Source of the DNA: Cryobacterium sp. MP_M3
GTDB taxonomy: Bacteria > Actinomycetota > Actinomycetes > Actinomycetales > Microbacteriaceae
DNA length: 60,833 nt
Direction of reading: 5' to 3'
Assembly: GCF_015752155.1 (NCBI RefSeq)
Contig: NZ_JADOVI010000017.1
Location: 1 to 60,833 of the forward strand
In this document: piece by piece, positions 24,935 to 34,237 of the stretch
Layout of the letters: every line of letters begins with the position of its first letter
Numbering within the stretch: the stretch's first letter is position 1
Notes under the pieces: model-generated
What the model was told of the DNA's origin: nothing
What the model saw: only the letters and a program-made list of their open reading frames with translations
Database searches by the model: none
Made by a program: the position numbers and the translations under genes

Positions 24935-25444
24935 TTAGTTTTTGTAGACGCGCTCGGTGATCGATTTCGACCCGCGGCCGATGGCGACCAGGCCCGATTG
25001 TGCGATCTCCTTGATCCCGTAGGGTTCGAGCACCCGCAGCAGCGCCTGGGTCTTCCCGGAGTCGCCGGTGACCTCGATCACCACCGCGTCGATTCCGACG
25101 TCGACGACGCGGGCCCGGAACAGGGTGACGGCCTCGAGCACCTGGGACCTGGTCGTGTTGTCGGCGCGCACCTTGACCAGCAGGTGTTCGCGCTGCACGG
25201 ACTGTGACGGGTCGAGTTCGACGATCTTGATCACGTTGATCAGCTTGTTCAGCTGCTTCGTGACCTGTTCGAGAGGGAAGTCCTCGACGTCGACGAGGAT
25301 CGTAATCCGGGACAGACCCTCGATCTCGGTACTGCCGACGGCGAGGCTCTCGATGTTGAAGCCGCGGCGGGCGAACAGGCCGGCGACGCGCGTCAGCAGG
25401 CCCGGCTTGTCCTCGACGAGGAGGCTGAGAACGTGGGAGGTCAT
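24935..25444 (-). CDS. ilvN: Acetolactate synthase small subunit
   Basis: 169 residues: an N-terminal ACT domain (HVLSLLVEDKPGLLTRVAGLFARRGFNIESL) and the conserved C-terminal domain (SGLVAIGRGSKSITERVYKN). It is the regulatory subunit that binds valine and activates IlvB. The ATG at 25444 lies 2 bp after the ilvB stop codon, so the subunits are co-translated. Confidence 0.97.
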   Translation of the reverse strand: MTSHVLSLLVEDKPGLLTRVAGLFARRGFNIESLAVGSTEIEGLSRITILVDVEDFPLEQVTKQLNKLINVIKIVELDPSQSVQREHLLVKVRADNTTRSQVLEAVTLFRARVVDVGIDAVVIEVTGDSGKTQALLRVLEPYGIKEIAQSGLVAIGRGSKSITERVYKN

Positions 25445-25446
25445 GG

Positions 25447-27267
25447 TTATTCCTCTCCCCAGGTCGGTGCATGGTCTTTGGCGTATTGCACGTAGCTGTT
25501 GCTGACGCCCTGGGGCACCATCGGCCACACCATCGCGTCGCGGCTGACGATGAAGTCGATCACCACCGGCCGGTCGTTGGTCGCGAGGGCGAGCTTGATC
25601 GCGTCGTCGACCTGGTCGGCGCTGGTGACGCGGATGCCCAGGGCACCGTACGCCTCGGCCAGCTTCAGGAAGTCGGGCACCATCGCCGAACCGTGCCCCG
25701 TGTTCAGGTCGGTGAACGAGTGGCGTCCGTCGTAGAACAGGGTCTGCCACTGGCGCACCATGCCGAGCGACGAGTTGTTGATGATCGCCACCTTGATCGG
25801 GATGTTGTTGATCGTGCAGGTGGCCAGTTCCTGGTTGGTCATCTGGAAGCATCCGTCGCCGTCGATCGACCAGACGACCCGGTCGGGTTCGGCGACCTTG
25901 GCGCCCATCGCGGCGGGCACGGAGTACCCCATGGTTCCCGCGCCGCCCGAGTTGAGCCAGGAGTTGGGCCGTTCGTACTTGATGTACTGGGCCGCCCACA
26001 TCTGGTGCTGGCCGACGCCGGCGGCGTAGACGCCCTCGGGGCCGGTGAGTTCGCCGATCCGCTTGATCACGTACTGCGGGGCGAGCAGGCCGTCGGTCGG
26101 CTCGGAGTAGCCGAGCGGGAACTCCTCGCGCAGGCCGTTGAGGTAGGTCCACCAGACGCTGATGTCGGGGGTCGTCGTCTTGACGGCGGTCGCGTAGGCG
26201 ACGGTGAGGTCGGCGATCACGTCCTTGGCGTCGCCGACGATCGGCACGTCCGCGGTGCGGATCTTGGAGATCTCGGCCGGGTCGACGTCGACGTGCACGA
26301 TGGTCGCGTGCGGCGCGAACTCGGACACCTTGCCGGTCACCCGGTCGTCGAAGCGGGCGCCGAGCGCGATGATCAGGTCGGCCTCCTGCAGGGCGAGCAC
26401 GGCGGACACCGTGCCGTGCATCCCCGGCATGCCCAGGTGCTGCTCGTGCGAGTCGGGGAAGGCACCGCGGGCCATCAGCGTGGTGACGACGGGCGTGCCG
26501 GTGAGCTCGGCGAAGGCGAGGAGCTCCGCGGACGCGCGGGCGCGGATGACGCCGCCGCCGACGTAGAGCACCGGCTTGCGGGATTCGGCAAGCAGCTGGG
26601 CGGCCGCCTGCACCTGCTTGCCGTGGGCCTTGGTGATCGGCCGGTAGCCGGGCAGGTCCAGCTTGGGCGGCCAGATGAACGGGGCCTTCTTCTGCTGGGC
26701 GTCCTTGGTGATGTCGACGAGCACCGGGCCGGGCCGGCCGGTCGACGCGATCAGGTGCGCGGAGGCGATGGCGGCGGGGATGTCCTCCGGCCGCTTGACG
26801 AGGAAGGAATGCTTGGTGATCGGCATGGTGATGCCGACGATGTCGGCCTCCTGGAAGGCATCCGTGCCCATCAGGGTGGAGAAGACCTGGCCGGTGATGC
26901 AGACGATCGGCACCGAGTCCATGTAGGCGTCGGCGATGGCGGTGACCAGGTTGGTGGCACCGGGGCCGCTGGTGGCGATGGCGACGCCGACCCGGTTGCT
27001 CGCCGAAGCATAGCCCTCAGCGGCGTGGCCGGCACCCTGCTCGTGGCGCACGAGGATGTGCCGGATGGCGTCCTGGGTCATCAGCTCGTCGTAGAGCGGG
27101 ATGACGGCGCCGCCCGGGAGGCCGAAGACGTCGGTGACGCCGAGCAGCTCGAGGCTACGGATGATGGCCCCTGAGCCGGTGAGGATCTCCGGCTCGACGC
27201 CGGCGCCGGACAGTCCAGGTGCGGCGGGCGAGGGTGATGGCGATGGCACGGGTGAATCCGCGGTCAT
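25447..27267 (-). CDS. ilvB: Acetolactate synthase large subunit
   Basis: 606 residues, three-domain ThDP enzyme. The activating Glu is in [15 protein letters not shown] (Glu76) and the ThDP/Mg motif GDGCFQM...NN begins near residue 468. The FAD-binding middle domain includes [16 protein letters not shown]. The Pro/Ser-rich first 25 residues are a variable extension. It condenses pyruvate or 2-ketobutyrate to acetohydroxy acids. It is flanked closely by ilvD (37 bp) and ilvN (2 bp) on the same strand. Confidence 0.98.
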   Translation of the reverse strand: MTADSPVPSPSPSPAAPGLSGAGVEPEILTGSGAIIRSLELLGVTDVFGLPGGAVIPLYDELMTQDAIRHILVRHEQGAGHAAEGYASASNRVGVAIATSGPGATNLVTAIADAYMDSVPIVCITGQVFSTLMGTDAFQEADIVGITMPITKHSFLVKRPEDIPAAIASAHLIASTGRPGPVLVDITKDAQQKKAPFIWPPKLDLPGYRPITKAHGKQVQAAAQLLAESRKPVLYVGGGVIRARASAELLAFAELTGTPVVTTLMARGAFPDSHEQHLGMPGMHGTVSAVLALQEADLIIALGARFDDRVTGKVSEFAPHATIVHVDVDPAEISKIRTADVPIVGDAKDVIADLTVAYATAVKTTTPDISVWWTYLNGLREEFPLGYSEPTDGLLAPQYVIKRIGELTGPEGVYAAGVGQHQMWAAQYIKYERPNSWLNSGGAGTMGYSVPAAMGAKVAEPDRVVWSIDGDGCFQMTNQELATCTINNIPIKVAIINNSSLGMVRQWQTLFYDGRHSFTDLNTGHGSAMVPDFLKLAEAYGALGIRVTSADQVDDAIKLALATNDRPVVIDFIVSRDAMVWPMVPQGVSNSYVQYAKDHAPTWGEE

Positions 27268-27304
27268 GAGATCAAGTCCCTAGTTCGTTGACGAATGGTG
27301 AGCG

Positions 27305-28999
27305 CTAGCCGGTCACGGCGCCGACGGCCGCTGACTGGACGAGCTTCGAGTACTTCGCGAGTACTCCCCGGGTGTAGCGCGGTGGGAGTGGAGCCCAGCC
27401 GATGCGCCGTGCAGCCAGCTCTTCAGGGTCGACCAGTAGGTCGAGCGTGCGAGCTGCGATATCGACCCGTATGAGATCACCATCGCGCACGAAGGCGATT
27501 GGACCTGCGTCCACCGCTTCGGGTGCTATGTGGCCGATACACAGTCCGGTTGTGCCGCCTGAGAATCTGCCGTCCGTTAACAGTAGTACATCGGCGCCGA
27601 GCCCGGCGCCCTTGATGGCCGCGGTGATCGAGAGCATCTCGCGCATGCCGGGACCGCCCTTCGGACCCTCAAAACGGATGATGACGACGTCGCCCTTCTC
27701 GATCCCGCCGACGGTGAGTGCGTCCATCGCGGCCCGCTCCCGTTCGAACACCCGGGCCGGGCCGACGAAGACGTCGCTGTCGAAGCCGGCGGTCTTAACG
27801 ACGGCGCCCTCCGGCGCCATCGAGCCCTTGAGGATGGTGATGCCGCCGCTGGCGTGGATCGGGTTGTCGAGCGTGCGGAGCACCTCGCCGTCGAGGTCGG
27901 GCGGGTCGATCTCGGCGAGGTTCTCGGCGACCGTCTTGCCGGTCACGGTGAGCGCGTCGCCGTGGATCAGGCCGGCTTCGAGGAGCGCCCGCATCACGGC
28001 GGGAACGCCGCCCTGGCGGTCGACGTCGTTCATGACGTACTTGCCGAACGGCTTGAGGTCGCCGATGTGCGGCACGGTGTCGCCGATCCGGTTGAAGTCG
28101 TCCAGGCTGAGGTCGACGTCGGCCTCGTGCGCGATGGCGAGCAGGTGCAGCACGACGTTCGTCGACCCGCCGAAGGCCATGGCCACGGCGATGGCGTTCT
28201 CGAATGCCTTGCGGGTGAGGATGTCCCTGGCCGTGATGCCGAGACGCAGCAGGTTGACCACGGCCTCACCGGAGCGGTGCGCGTAGTAGTCGCGGCGGCG
28301 GTCGGCCGAGGCGGGCGAGGCCGAGCCGGGCAGGCTCATGCCGAGGGCCTCCGCGACGCTGGCCATGGTGTTGGCGGTGTACATGCCGCCGCAGGCACCC
28401 TCCCCGGGGGCGAACGCGCACTCGATCCGCTTGGCGTCGGCCTCGGTCATCCGGCCGGCCTTCACGGCGCCGACGGCCTCGAACGAGTCGATGATGGTGA
28501 TGTCCTTCTCGGTGCCGTCCGAGAGCTTGACCCAGCCCGGTGCGATCGACCCGGCGTAGAGGAACACGCTGGCGAGGTCGAGGCGGGCGGCGGCCATCAG
28601 CATCCCGGGCAGGGACTTGTCGCAGCCGGCGAGGAGGACGGAACCGTCGAGGCGCTCGGCCTGCATGACGACCTCGACGGAGTCGGCGATGACCTCGCGG
28701 GAGACGAGGGAGAAGTGCATGCCCTCATGGCCCATCGAGATGCCGTCGGAGACGGAGATGGTGCCGAACTGCAGCGGGTAGCCGCCTCCGGAGTGCACGC
28801 CTTCCTTGGCGGACTGGGCGAGGCGGTCAAGGGACAGGTTGCAGGGGGTGATCTCGTTCCAGGAGCTGGCGATCCCGATCTGGGGTTTCTCCCAGTCGGC
28901 GTCTCCCATTCCGACGGCGCGAAGCATGCCCCGCGAGGTGGTGGCTTCGATTCCGTCGGTGACGTCGCGGCTGCGCGGTTTCAGATCATACTCAGGCAT
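27305..28999 (-). CDS. ilvD: Dihydroxy-acid dehydratase
   Basis: 564 residues. Cysteines that hold the Fe-S cluster are at Cys53 (TPCNLS), GCDKSLPG (about 126) and [14 protein letters not shown] (about 199). [11 protein letters not shown] and GHIAPEA signatures near the C-terminus are intact. It dehydrates dihydroxyisovalerate and dihydroxymethylvalerate. It is the first gene of ilvDBNC; the start is 45 bp after the OtsA-OtsB stop on the same strand, so its promoter may lie in that gap or in the upstream gene. Confidence 0.97.
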   Translation of the reverse strand: MPEYDLKPRSRDVTDGIEATTSRGMLRAVGMGDADWEKPQIGIASSWNEITPCNLSLDRLAQSAKEGVHSGGGYPLQFGTISVSDGISMGHEGMHFSLVSREVIADSVEVVMQAERLDGSVLLAGCDKSLPGMLMAAARLDLASVFLYAGSIAPGWVKLSDGTEKDITIIDSFEAVGAVKAGRMTEADAKRIECAFAPGEGACGGMYTANTMASVAEALGMSLPGSASPASADRRRDYYAHRSGEAVVNLLRLGITARDILTRKAFENAIAVAMAFGGSTNVVLHLLAIAHEADVDLSLDDFNRIGDTVPHIGDLKPFGKYVMNDVDRQGGVPAVMRALLEAGLIHGDALTVTGKTVAENLAEIDPPDLDGEVLRTLDNPIHASGGITILKGSMAPEGAVVKTAGFDSDVFVGPARVFERERAAMDALTVGGIEKGDVVIIRFEGPKGGPGMREMLSITAAIKGAGLGADVLLLTDGRFSGGTTGLCIGHIAPEAVDAGPIAFVRDGDLIRVDIAARTLDLLVDPEELAARRIGWAPLPPRYTRGVLAKYSKLVQSAAVGAVTG

Positions 29000-29044
29000 G
29001 CACTGAGTCTAGAACGTCGCCGGGCCCCGAACGTCGGCCGGCCC

Positions 29045-31237
29045 TCAGGCTCCCGGCTGGGACGAAGTCTCCGCGGCCGCGTCACGGAGATCGGCGATCA
29101 TTCCCAGCACGAGGGGAACCTCCTCCGGGCCGCGAACCCGGTAGCCGGCGAGGGAGGCGCCCGCGCCGATCTTCAGGCCGAGGTCGCCCTCCCCCAGCAC
29201 GGCAAAGGCGTCCTCGTCGGTCAGGTCGTCGCCGGCGTAGAAGACATGGTCGGCGCCGGTGTGCCGGCGGAGGCGCTCGAGGGCGTCGCCCTTGGTGCTG
29301 GCCCGGACCGCGAATTCGAGCACGTTCTTGCCTTCGCGCACGGTCAGTCCCGGCAGGAGCACGCTGAGCTGTTCGCGGGCGTCCTTCTGCGCCGACTGGG
29401 CGGCCTGCGGGGTGGCGAGCCGGGTGTGCAGGGCGAGGCCGGCGGGTTTCCGTTCGATCCAGGTTCCGGCGACGGCGCCGGAGATGCGTTCGAGCACCTG
29501 GGCCAGGGTGTCCAGCTGCTCGAGTTCGGCGGAGACGAGGTCCAGCTCGATCTCCGGGGTGTCCAGCTGAACCTCGATGCCGTGCGAGCCGGTCAGCAGC
29601 ACGTCGCTCTGCGGCTGCGACACGTGCTGGAGGCTGACCAGTGCCCGGCCGGACACGAAGGCGACGCGCACGCCGTCCTGGTCGAGCAGGCGCTGCACGG
29701 CGTCGCGGGTGCCGTCGACGGCTCGCGCGTCCTCCGGGTTGTCCACGTGAGGGGCCAGGGTTCCGTCGAAGTCGAGGGCGACGAGCAGGGTCCCGGTGCT
29801 GGTGACGTCCCGGAGGGCGGTGGCGAGGGGATCGGGGATGCCGGGGCGCACGGCTGCTCCTTCGGTGAGGGTGCGGAGGAAAGAGCTGGACCAGGCGGCC
29901 ACATCGTTGTCGAAGACCTTGCGGCGGAGGGCGCGCATCCGTCGCAGGCGTTCCTGCCGGGGCATGGCGATGGCTCGGAGGATGGCCGCCTTCAGCCCGT
30001 CGATGTCGTGCGGGTTGATCAGCACGGCCTGTTTGAGCTCGTCCGCCGCGCCGGCGAACTCGCTGAGCACCAGGACGCCGTCGCGGTCGAAGCGCACGGC
30101 GACGTATTCCTTGGCGACGAGGTTCATCCCGTCGCGGAGGGCGGTCACGAGCATCACGTCGGCAGCCAGATAGAGGGCCACCATCTCTTCGCGCGGGTAG
30201 CCGTGGTGGTGGTAGCTGATCGCGGTGTGGCTGATCGTCGAATAGTCGCCGTTGAGGCGGCCGACCGCGAGCTCGATCTCGTCCCTGAGGGCGATGTACG
30301 GTCCGACGCGCTCTCGTGAGGGGCTCGCGACCTGCACCAGGGTCACGTCTTCGACGCTCACGCTGCCGTCCTCGAGGAGTTCGCCGAACGCCTTGATCCG
30401 GTGCAGGATGCCCTTGGTGTAGTCGAGACGGTCGACGCCGAGCAGGATCGTCTTCGGATTGCCGAGGTCCTCCCGGATCTGCCGGGCCCGGGCCTGTACC
30501 TCGGGGCGCCTGGCCAGTTCCTCGTACGACCGGGCGTCGATGGAGATGGGGAAGTGCTTGGCGATGACGCGGCGATGAATCCCGCCGTGGCCGGGCACGT
30601 CGATGGCGACCCCGCGGGTCGGGTAGCCGTAGAGGCGGCGCACCGCCCGGGAGAAGTTGCCGGCGTCGGCCGCCCTCTGGAAACCGATCAGGTCGGCGCC
30701 GAGGAGGCCGTCGAGGATCTGCTTGCGCCAGGGCAGCTGGGCGTAGATCCCGTACGGCGGGAACGGGATGTGGTTGAAGAAACCGATCACGAGGTCGGGG
30801 CGGGCCTCGCGCAGCATCCGCGGCACGAGCTGAAGCTGGTAGTCATGCACCCAGACGGTCGCGCCGGTCGACGCCACGGCCGCGGCTTCCTCGGCGAAAC
30901 GCCGGTTGACCCGCACGTAGGCCTCCCACCATTCGCGGTGGAAGCTCGGCGGGGCGATCACGTCGTGATAGAGCGGCCAGATGGTGTCGTTGGAGAAACC
31001 CTCGTAGTAGTCCTCCAGGTCCGCCGCGCTCAGCCGCACCGGAGCGATGGAGATCCCGTCGTTGACGAAGGGGGCGAAGGTGCGGTCGGCGACTCCCGGC
31101 CAGCCCACCCAGACCCCGTCCGAGGAGCGCATCAGCGGCTCGAGCGCGGTGACCAGGCCGCCGGGCGAGGTGCGCCAGCTTTCCGTGCCGTCGTCGGCAA
31201 CCTCGAAATCAACCGGCAATCGGTTCGACACCACCAC
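29045..31237 (-). CDS. otsAB: Bifunctional trehalose-6-phosphate synthase/phosphatase (OtsA-OtsB fusion)
   Basis: 730 residues. The N-terminal GT20 domain (about 1-460) has VVSNRLPVD, GGLVTAL, VHDYQLQLVP, GVDRLDYTKG and LRDGMNLVAKE. The C-terminal HAD phosphatase domain (about 475-720) has LDFDGTLAPH and GDDLTDEDAF. It makes trehalose from UDP-glucose and glucose-6-phosphate. The called start is GTG 31237, one of three consecutive GTGs, without a binding site; the frame stays open about 35 codons upstream with no ATG/GTG/TTG, although homologues usually begin before the VVVSNRLP strand. Confidence 0.95.
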   Translation of the reverse strand: MVVSNRLPVDFEVADDGTESWRTSPGGLVTALEPLMRSSDGVWVGWPGVADRTFAPFVNDGISIAPVRLSAADLEDYYEGFSNDTIWPLYHDVIAPPSFHREWWEAYVRVNRRFAEEAAAVASTGATVWVHDYQLQLVPRMLREARPDLVIGFFNHIPFPPYGIYAQLPWRKQILDGLLGADLIGFQRAADAGNFSRAVRRLYGYPTRGVAIDVPGHGGIHRRVIAKHFPISIDARSYEELARRPEVQARARQIREDLGNPKTILLGVDRLDYTKGILHRIKAFGELLEDGSVSVEDVTLVQVASPSRERVGPYIALRDEIELAVGRLNGDYSTISHTAISYHHHGYPREEMVALYLAADVMLVTALRDGMNLVAKEYVAVRFDRDGVLVLSEFAGAADELKQAVLINPHDIDGLKAAILRAIAMPRQERLRRMRALRRKVFDNDVAAWSSSFLRTLTEGAAVRPGIPDPLATALRDVTSTGTLLVALDFDGTLAPHVDNPEDARAVDGTRDAVQRLLDQDGVRVAFVSGRALVSLQHVSQPQSDVLLTGSHGIEVQLDTPEIELDLVSAELEQLDTLAQVLERISGAVAGTWIERKPAGLALHTRLATPQAAQSAQKDAREQLSVLLPGLTVREGKNVLEFAVRASTKGDALERLRRHTGADHVFYAGDDLTDEDAFAVLGEGDLGLKIGAGASLAGYRVRGPEEVPLVLGMIADLRDAAAETSSQPGA

Positions 31238-31413
31238 GAGCGAGTAGGTCTGGGTCGAACCGGCGGACTGGGGGGACTCGGCTGCTGGCGAGATGGTCTT
31301 TTCCGTTCCGGCGCGCGCCTCGCGCGATCACCTTGCTGGTTCTGCAAGGTTATCAGCCGCTGCCCAAGCCCGGCCGGAACAATGGGCGTCGTACCCCCGA
31401 CGGTTAAGGAACG

Positions 31414-32289
31414 ATGACTATGCTGGCGCCAATGATCCGCATCGGCATGAGCACGACGTGCGCCTACCCTCTCCCCACGGAGCAGTCATTCCGGCTCGCC
31501 AAGCTGGCCGGCTACGACGGGATCGAGATCATGGTGACCCGCGACGAGGTCACCCAGGATGCCGCGGCGCTGCGCGCGTTGTCCGAGAAGTACCACCTGC
31601 CGATCCTGTCGATCCACGCGCCGGTCTTGTTGCTGACGCACTTCGTCTGGGGCCGTGATCCTCGAGTGAAGCTCGAGCGCTCGGCCGAGCTGGCCAGGGC
31701 GGTGGGGGCATCCACCGTCGTGGTGCACCCGCCGTTCCGCTGGCAGGCCGAGTACGCGGTGGACTTCCTCGAGATCGTGCGAGAGATCAGCGCCCGGACC
31801 GGGATCGAGATCGCGGTCGAGAACATGTTCCCCTGGAAGTTCGGCGGCCGCAGCGTGAAGGCGTACTCCCCCGGCTGGGACCCGACCCTGATGGACTGCG
31901 ATGCGGCCACCCTGGACTTCTCGCACTGCGCGCTGAGCGGGCACGACAGCCTGGCCATGGCCACGACGCTCGGCGACAGGCTCCGGCACGTTCACCTCTG
32001 CGACGGCTCAGGATCCCTGGACGAAGGCAAGGTCTTCGACGAGCACCTGCTGCCCGGCCGGGGCAGCGAGCCCGTCGCCGAGGTCCTCGGGATGCTCGCG
32101 AAGGCGCGCTGGGACGGCCAGGTCGTCGCCGAGGTGAACACCCGCAAGTGCAAGACCGAGGAGGAACGACTGGCCCTGCTCGTCGAGACCCTCGCCTTCG
32201 CCCGGCTGCACACCCTGCAGGCCCGCCCCCGGCGCTTTCCGCGGTCCCGTCGCGCCCTCGAGGCGCTGCTGCCGGGCCGCCACCACTAG
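31414..32289 (+). CDS. Sugar phosphate isomerase/epimerase family protein (TIM barrel)
   Basis: 291 residues of the xylose-isomerase-like TIM-barrel superfamily. Segments GYDGIEIMVTRDE, LSIHAPVL, VVHPPFRW, EIAVENMFPW, LDFSHCALSG, HVHLCDGS and VVAEVN carry the usual His/Glu/Asp metal ligands. AAGGA precedes ATG 31414; a second ATG lies at 31432. The substrate is unknown. It is divergent from otsAB (176 bp apart), so a carbohydrate role is plausible but not shown. The basic tail RPRRFPRSRRALEALLPGRHH is an extension. Confidence 0.85.
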   Translation: MTMLAPMIRIGMSTTCAYPLPTEQSFRLAKLAGYDGIEIMVTRDEVTQDAAALRALSEKYHLPILSIHAPVLLLTHFVWGRDPRVKLERSAELARAVGASTVVVHPPFRWQAEYAVDFLEIVREISARTGIEIAVENMFPWKFGGRSVKAYSPGWDPTLMDCDAATLDFSHCALSGHDSLAMATTLGDRLRHVHLCDGSGSLDEGKVFDEHLLPGRGSEPVAEVLGMLAKARWDGQVVAEVNTRKCKTEEERLALLVETLAFARLHTLQARPRRFPRSRRALEALLPGRHH

Positions 32290-32317
32290 ACCGGCCAGGC
32301 CGGAGAGGCCCGCAGCG

Positions 32318-34237
32318 TCACCCGCGGGCCAGGGATATTCCGAACGAGCGCGCCCCGCGCCGCCGGGCGACGGTCCAGAGTGACAAGAGCACAGCGGACA
32401 GCGCGAACAGGGCCAGGAAGGCTGCGGGGGCCGCGGCATTCCCGCCCTCGCCCGTCGTGATGGCCTGCATTCCGCGGACCGCCCAGGTCAGCGGCAGGAA
32501 CGGGCTCAGCAGCTGGAACGGCTTCGCCACCAGTTCGATCGGGTAGAGTCCGCCGACTGCGGTGATTTGCAGCGCGAGCAGCACCAGGGAAGCCACGATC
32601 CCGACGCGGCCGAACGCGGTGACGAGGAAGTGGTGCACGGCGACGAAGACGAACGCGAGGAAGACCGCGAAGGCCAGGGTCGACGGCAGCAACAGCCAGG
32701 ACACACCGAGCGCATTGTGCAGCAGGGCCACGACCACGACAGCCTGCGCCGCCGCGACCAGGAATGCCCGGCCGAGGGCGCGCCCGACCAGGCGGCCGGT
32801 GGCGGCGGTGGACGCCAGGGCTGTCGCGGAGAGCGGCCTCAGCACCAGGAAGATCGCCAGCGCACCGATCCACAGTCCGACCGGCACGAAGACCATGCCG
32901 ATGATCGGCCCGATCGAGTCCACCGGGTTGTCACGGGTGCTGACGATGGCGACCGGTTCGGACACGACGGCGGCGGTCTGCTGGGGGTCGGTCTCGCTCA
33001 ACCTGGAGGCGCTGGCCGCGCCGTCCTTGAGTCCCGCCGCGAGTTCGCCGGCGCCGGATTCGAGCTGGTGGGCACCGGATGCCGCGGCCGCCGTTCCTCC
33101 GGAGAGCCCCGCGACTCCGTCGGAGAGTCCGGAGATCCCGGTGGCGAGGTCGCTCGCCCCCGTGCGCAGTGGTGCCGATCCGGCGGCGAGGCGGGATGCG
33201 CCCGCGGCGCTCTGGGTGATGCCGTCCTGCACCCCGCTGAGAGCGGTCGTGGTCTGGCCGCTGAGCGCGGTCCCCTGCCCGGCCAGGGTGTCGAGAACGG
33301 CCTGGTACTCGGCCAGCGACCGGGCGTAGGGCGCATTCGTGGGATTGGCGAGCAGGGCTGCAGTCAGCGAGCCGAAGCCGGCGGCGGCGCTGCCGACTCC
33401 CCCGGTGTACTGCGCCCAACCGTCGCTGAGCCGGCTGAGCCCGGCCGCGCCGGAGCCGAGGCCGGCCAGGCCGGAGCTCAGGGCGTCGACCCCGCCCGTG
33501 TAGCCGGCGACTCCGGAGGACAGAGCGGCGGCCCCCGATGCCGCGGAGGACGCGCCGGACGCCGCGGAGGCCGTGCCGGAGGCCAGGCTGTCGAGGCCGG
33601 TGGCGACGCCGGTCACCCCGGAGGAGACCTGGGCGGCTCCATCGGACGCCTGGGTGAGGGAATCGCCCAGGCCGGACAGGTTCGAGTAGAGGGCGCTGAG
33701 GTACTGCGCCGTGATCTCACGGCCGAACACCCCCGTCATCGCGGTGCCCACCGACTGCGCGACAGAACCGGCCAGGTAGGAGTGGGCGTCGTCGGTACGG
33801 ATGCCGAGGTCGGCCCGGGTAGGAGCCTTCCCTCCGAGCGAGGTGACCGAGGCGGAGAAGTCGGCCGGGATGGTGAGCACGGCGTATGCCTGCCCCGCGG
33901 CGAGCGCGGCGGCGGCATCCGTCGAGTTGGAGATGGCCCAGGCGAAGCCGGTGGACGGTGAGCCGGCCTCCGCCGGTCTGGTCAGTTCGGTGACGAGCTG
34001 ACGCCCGGCGAGCACCTTCTGTTCCGAGCCGTCGGGCAGGGCCGTCGTCACGAGCGTGTCGTTGTTGACGACGAGCGCCGGCAGGGTGTCGACCCGCTGG
34101 TCGGCGCTTGCGAGCGCGCCGGCGAAGAGGCCGGCGACGGCGAGGGGTACCACGATCAGACCGGCCAGCAGCGCGGCGAGGGCCCACCGTCGCTGCCCGG
34201 GCGTGCGGCTGAACAGTCGATCAAGCCTCGTGCTCAT
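32318..34237 (-). CDS. YhgE/Pip domain membrane protein (ABC-2-like exporter component)
   Basis: 639 residues. One N-terminal helix (about 17-40), a long extracytoplasmic part and five or six C-terminal helices (about 430-625, including FVPVGLWIGALAIFLVL and LYPIELVAKPFQLLSPFLPLTWAVRG). The N-terminal YhgE domain has ALVVNNDTLV and YAVLTIPADFSASV. Between them lies a low-complexity Ser/Ala/Gly region (about 180-390) with heptad-like repeats, probably a long coiled coil as in EsaA/phage-infection proteins. Its ATG overlaps the MMPL stop by 4 bp, so the two work together in export. Confidence 0.9.
   Translation of the reverse strand: MSTRLDRLFSRTPGQRRWALAALLAGLIVVPLAVAGLFAGALASADQRVDTLPALVVNNDTLVTTALPDGSEQKVLAGRQLVTELTRPAEAGSPSTGFAWAISNSTDAAAALAAGQAYAVLTIPADFSASVTSLGGKAPTRADLGIRTDDAHSYLAGSVAQSVGTAMTGVFGREITAQYLSALYSNLSGLGDSLTQASDGAAQVSSGVTGVATGLDSLASGTASAASGASSAASGAAALSSGVAGYTGGVDALSSGLAGLGSGAAGLSRLSDGWAQYTGGVGSAAAGFGSLTAALLANPTNAPYARSLAEYQAVLDTLAGQGTALSGQTTTALSGVQDGITQSAAGASRLAAGSAPLRTGASDLATGISGLSDGVAGLSGGTAAAASGAHQLESGAGELAAGLKDGAASASRLSETDPQQTAAVVSEPVAIVSTRDNPVDSIGPIIGMVFVPVGLWIGALAIFLVLRPLSATALASTAATGRLVGRALGRAFLVAAAQAVVVVALLHNALGVSWLLLPSTLAFAVFLAFVFVAVHHFLVTAFGRVGIVASLVLLALQITAVGGLYPIELVAKPFQLLSPFLPLTWAVRGMQAITTGEGGNAAAPAAFLALFALSAVLLSLWTVARRRGARSFGISLARG

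Noticed and set aside
25471..27174. 567-codon open frame on the plus strand opposite ilvB
   Set aside because: It is the antisense shadow of a strongly conserved gene in GC-rich DNA; its translation is Asp/Gly/Val/Arg-rich with no family features.
27854..30319. 821-codon open frame on the plus strand opposite ilvD and otsAB
   Set aside because: It spans two well-supported genes in antisense and has no domain or start signal. High third-position GC creates such frames.
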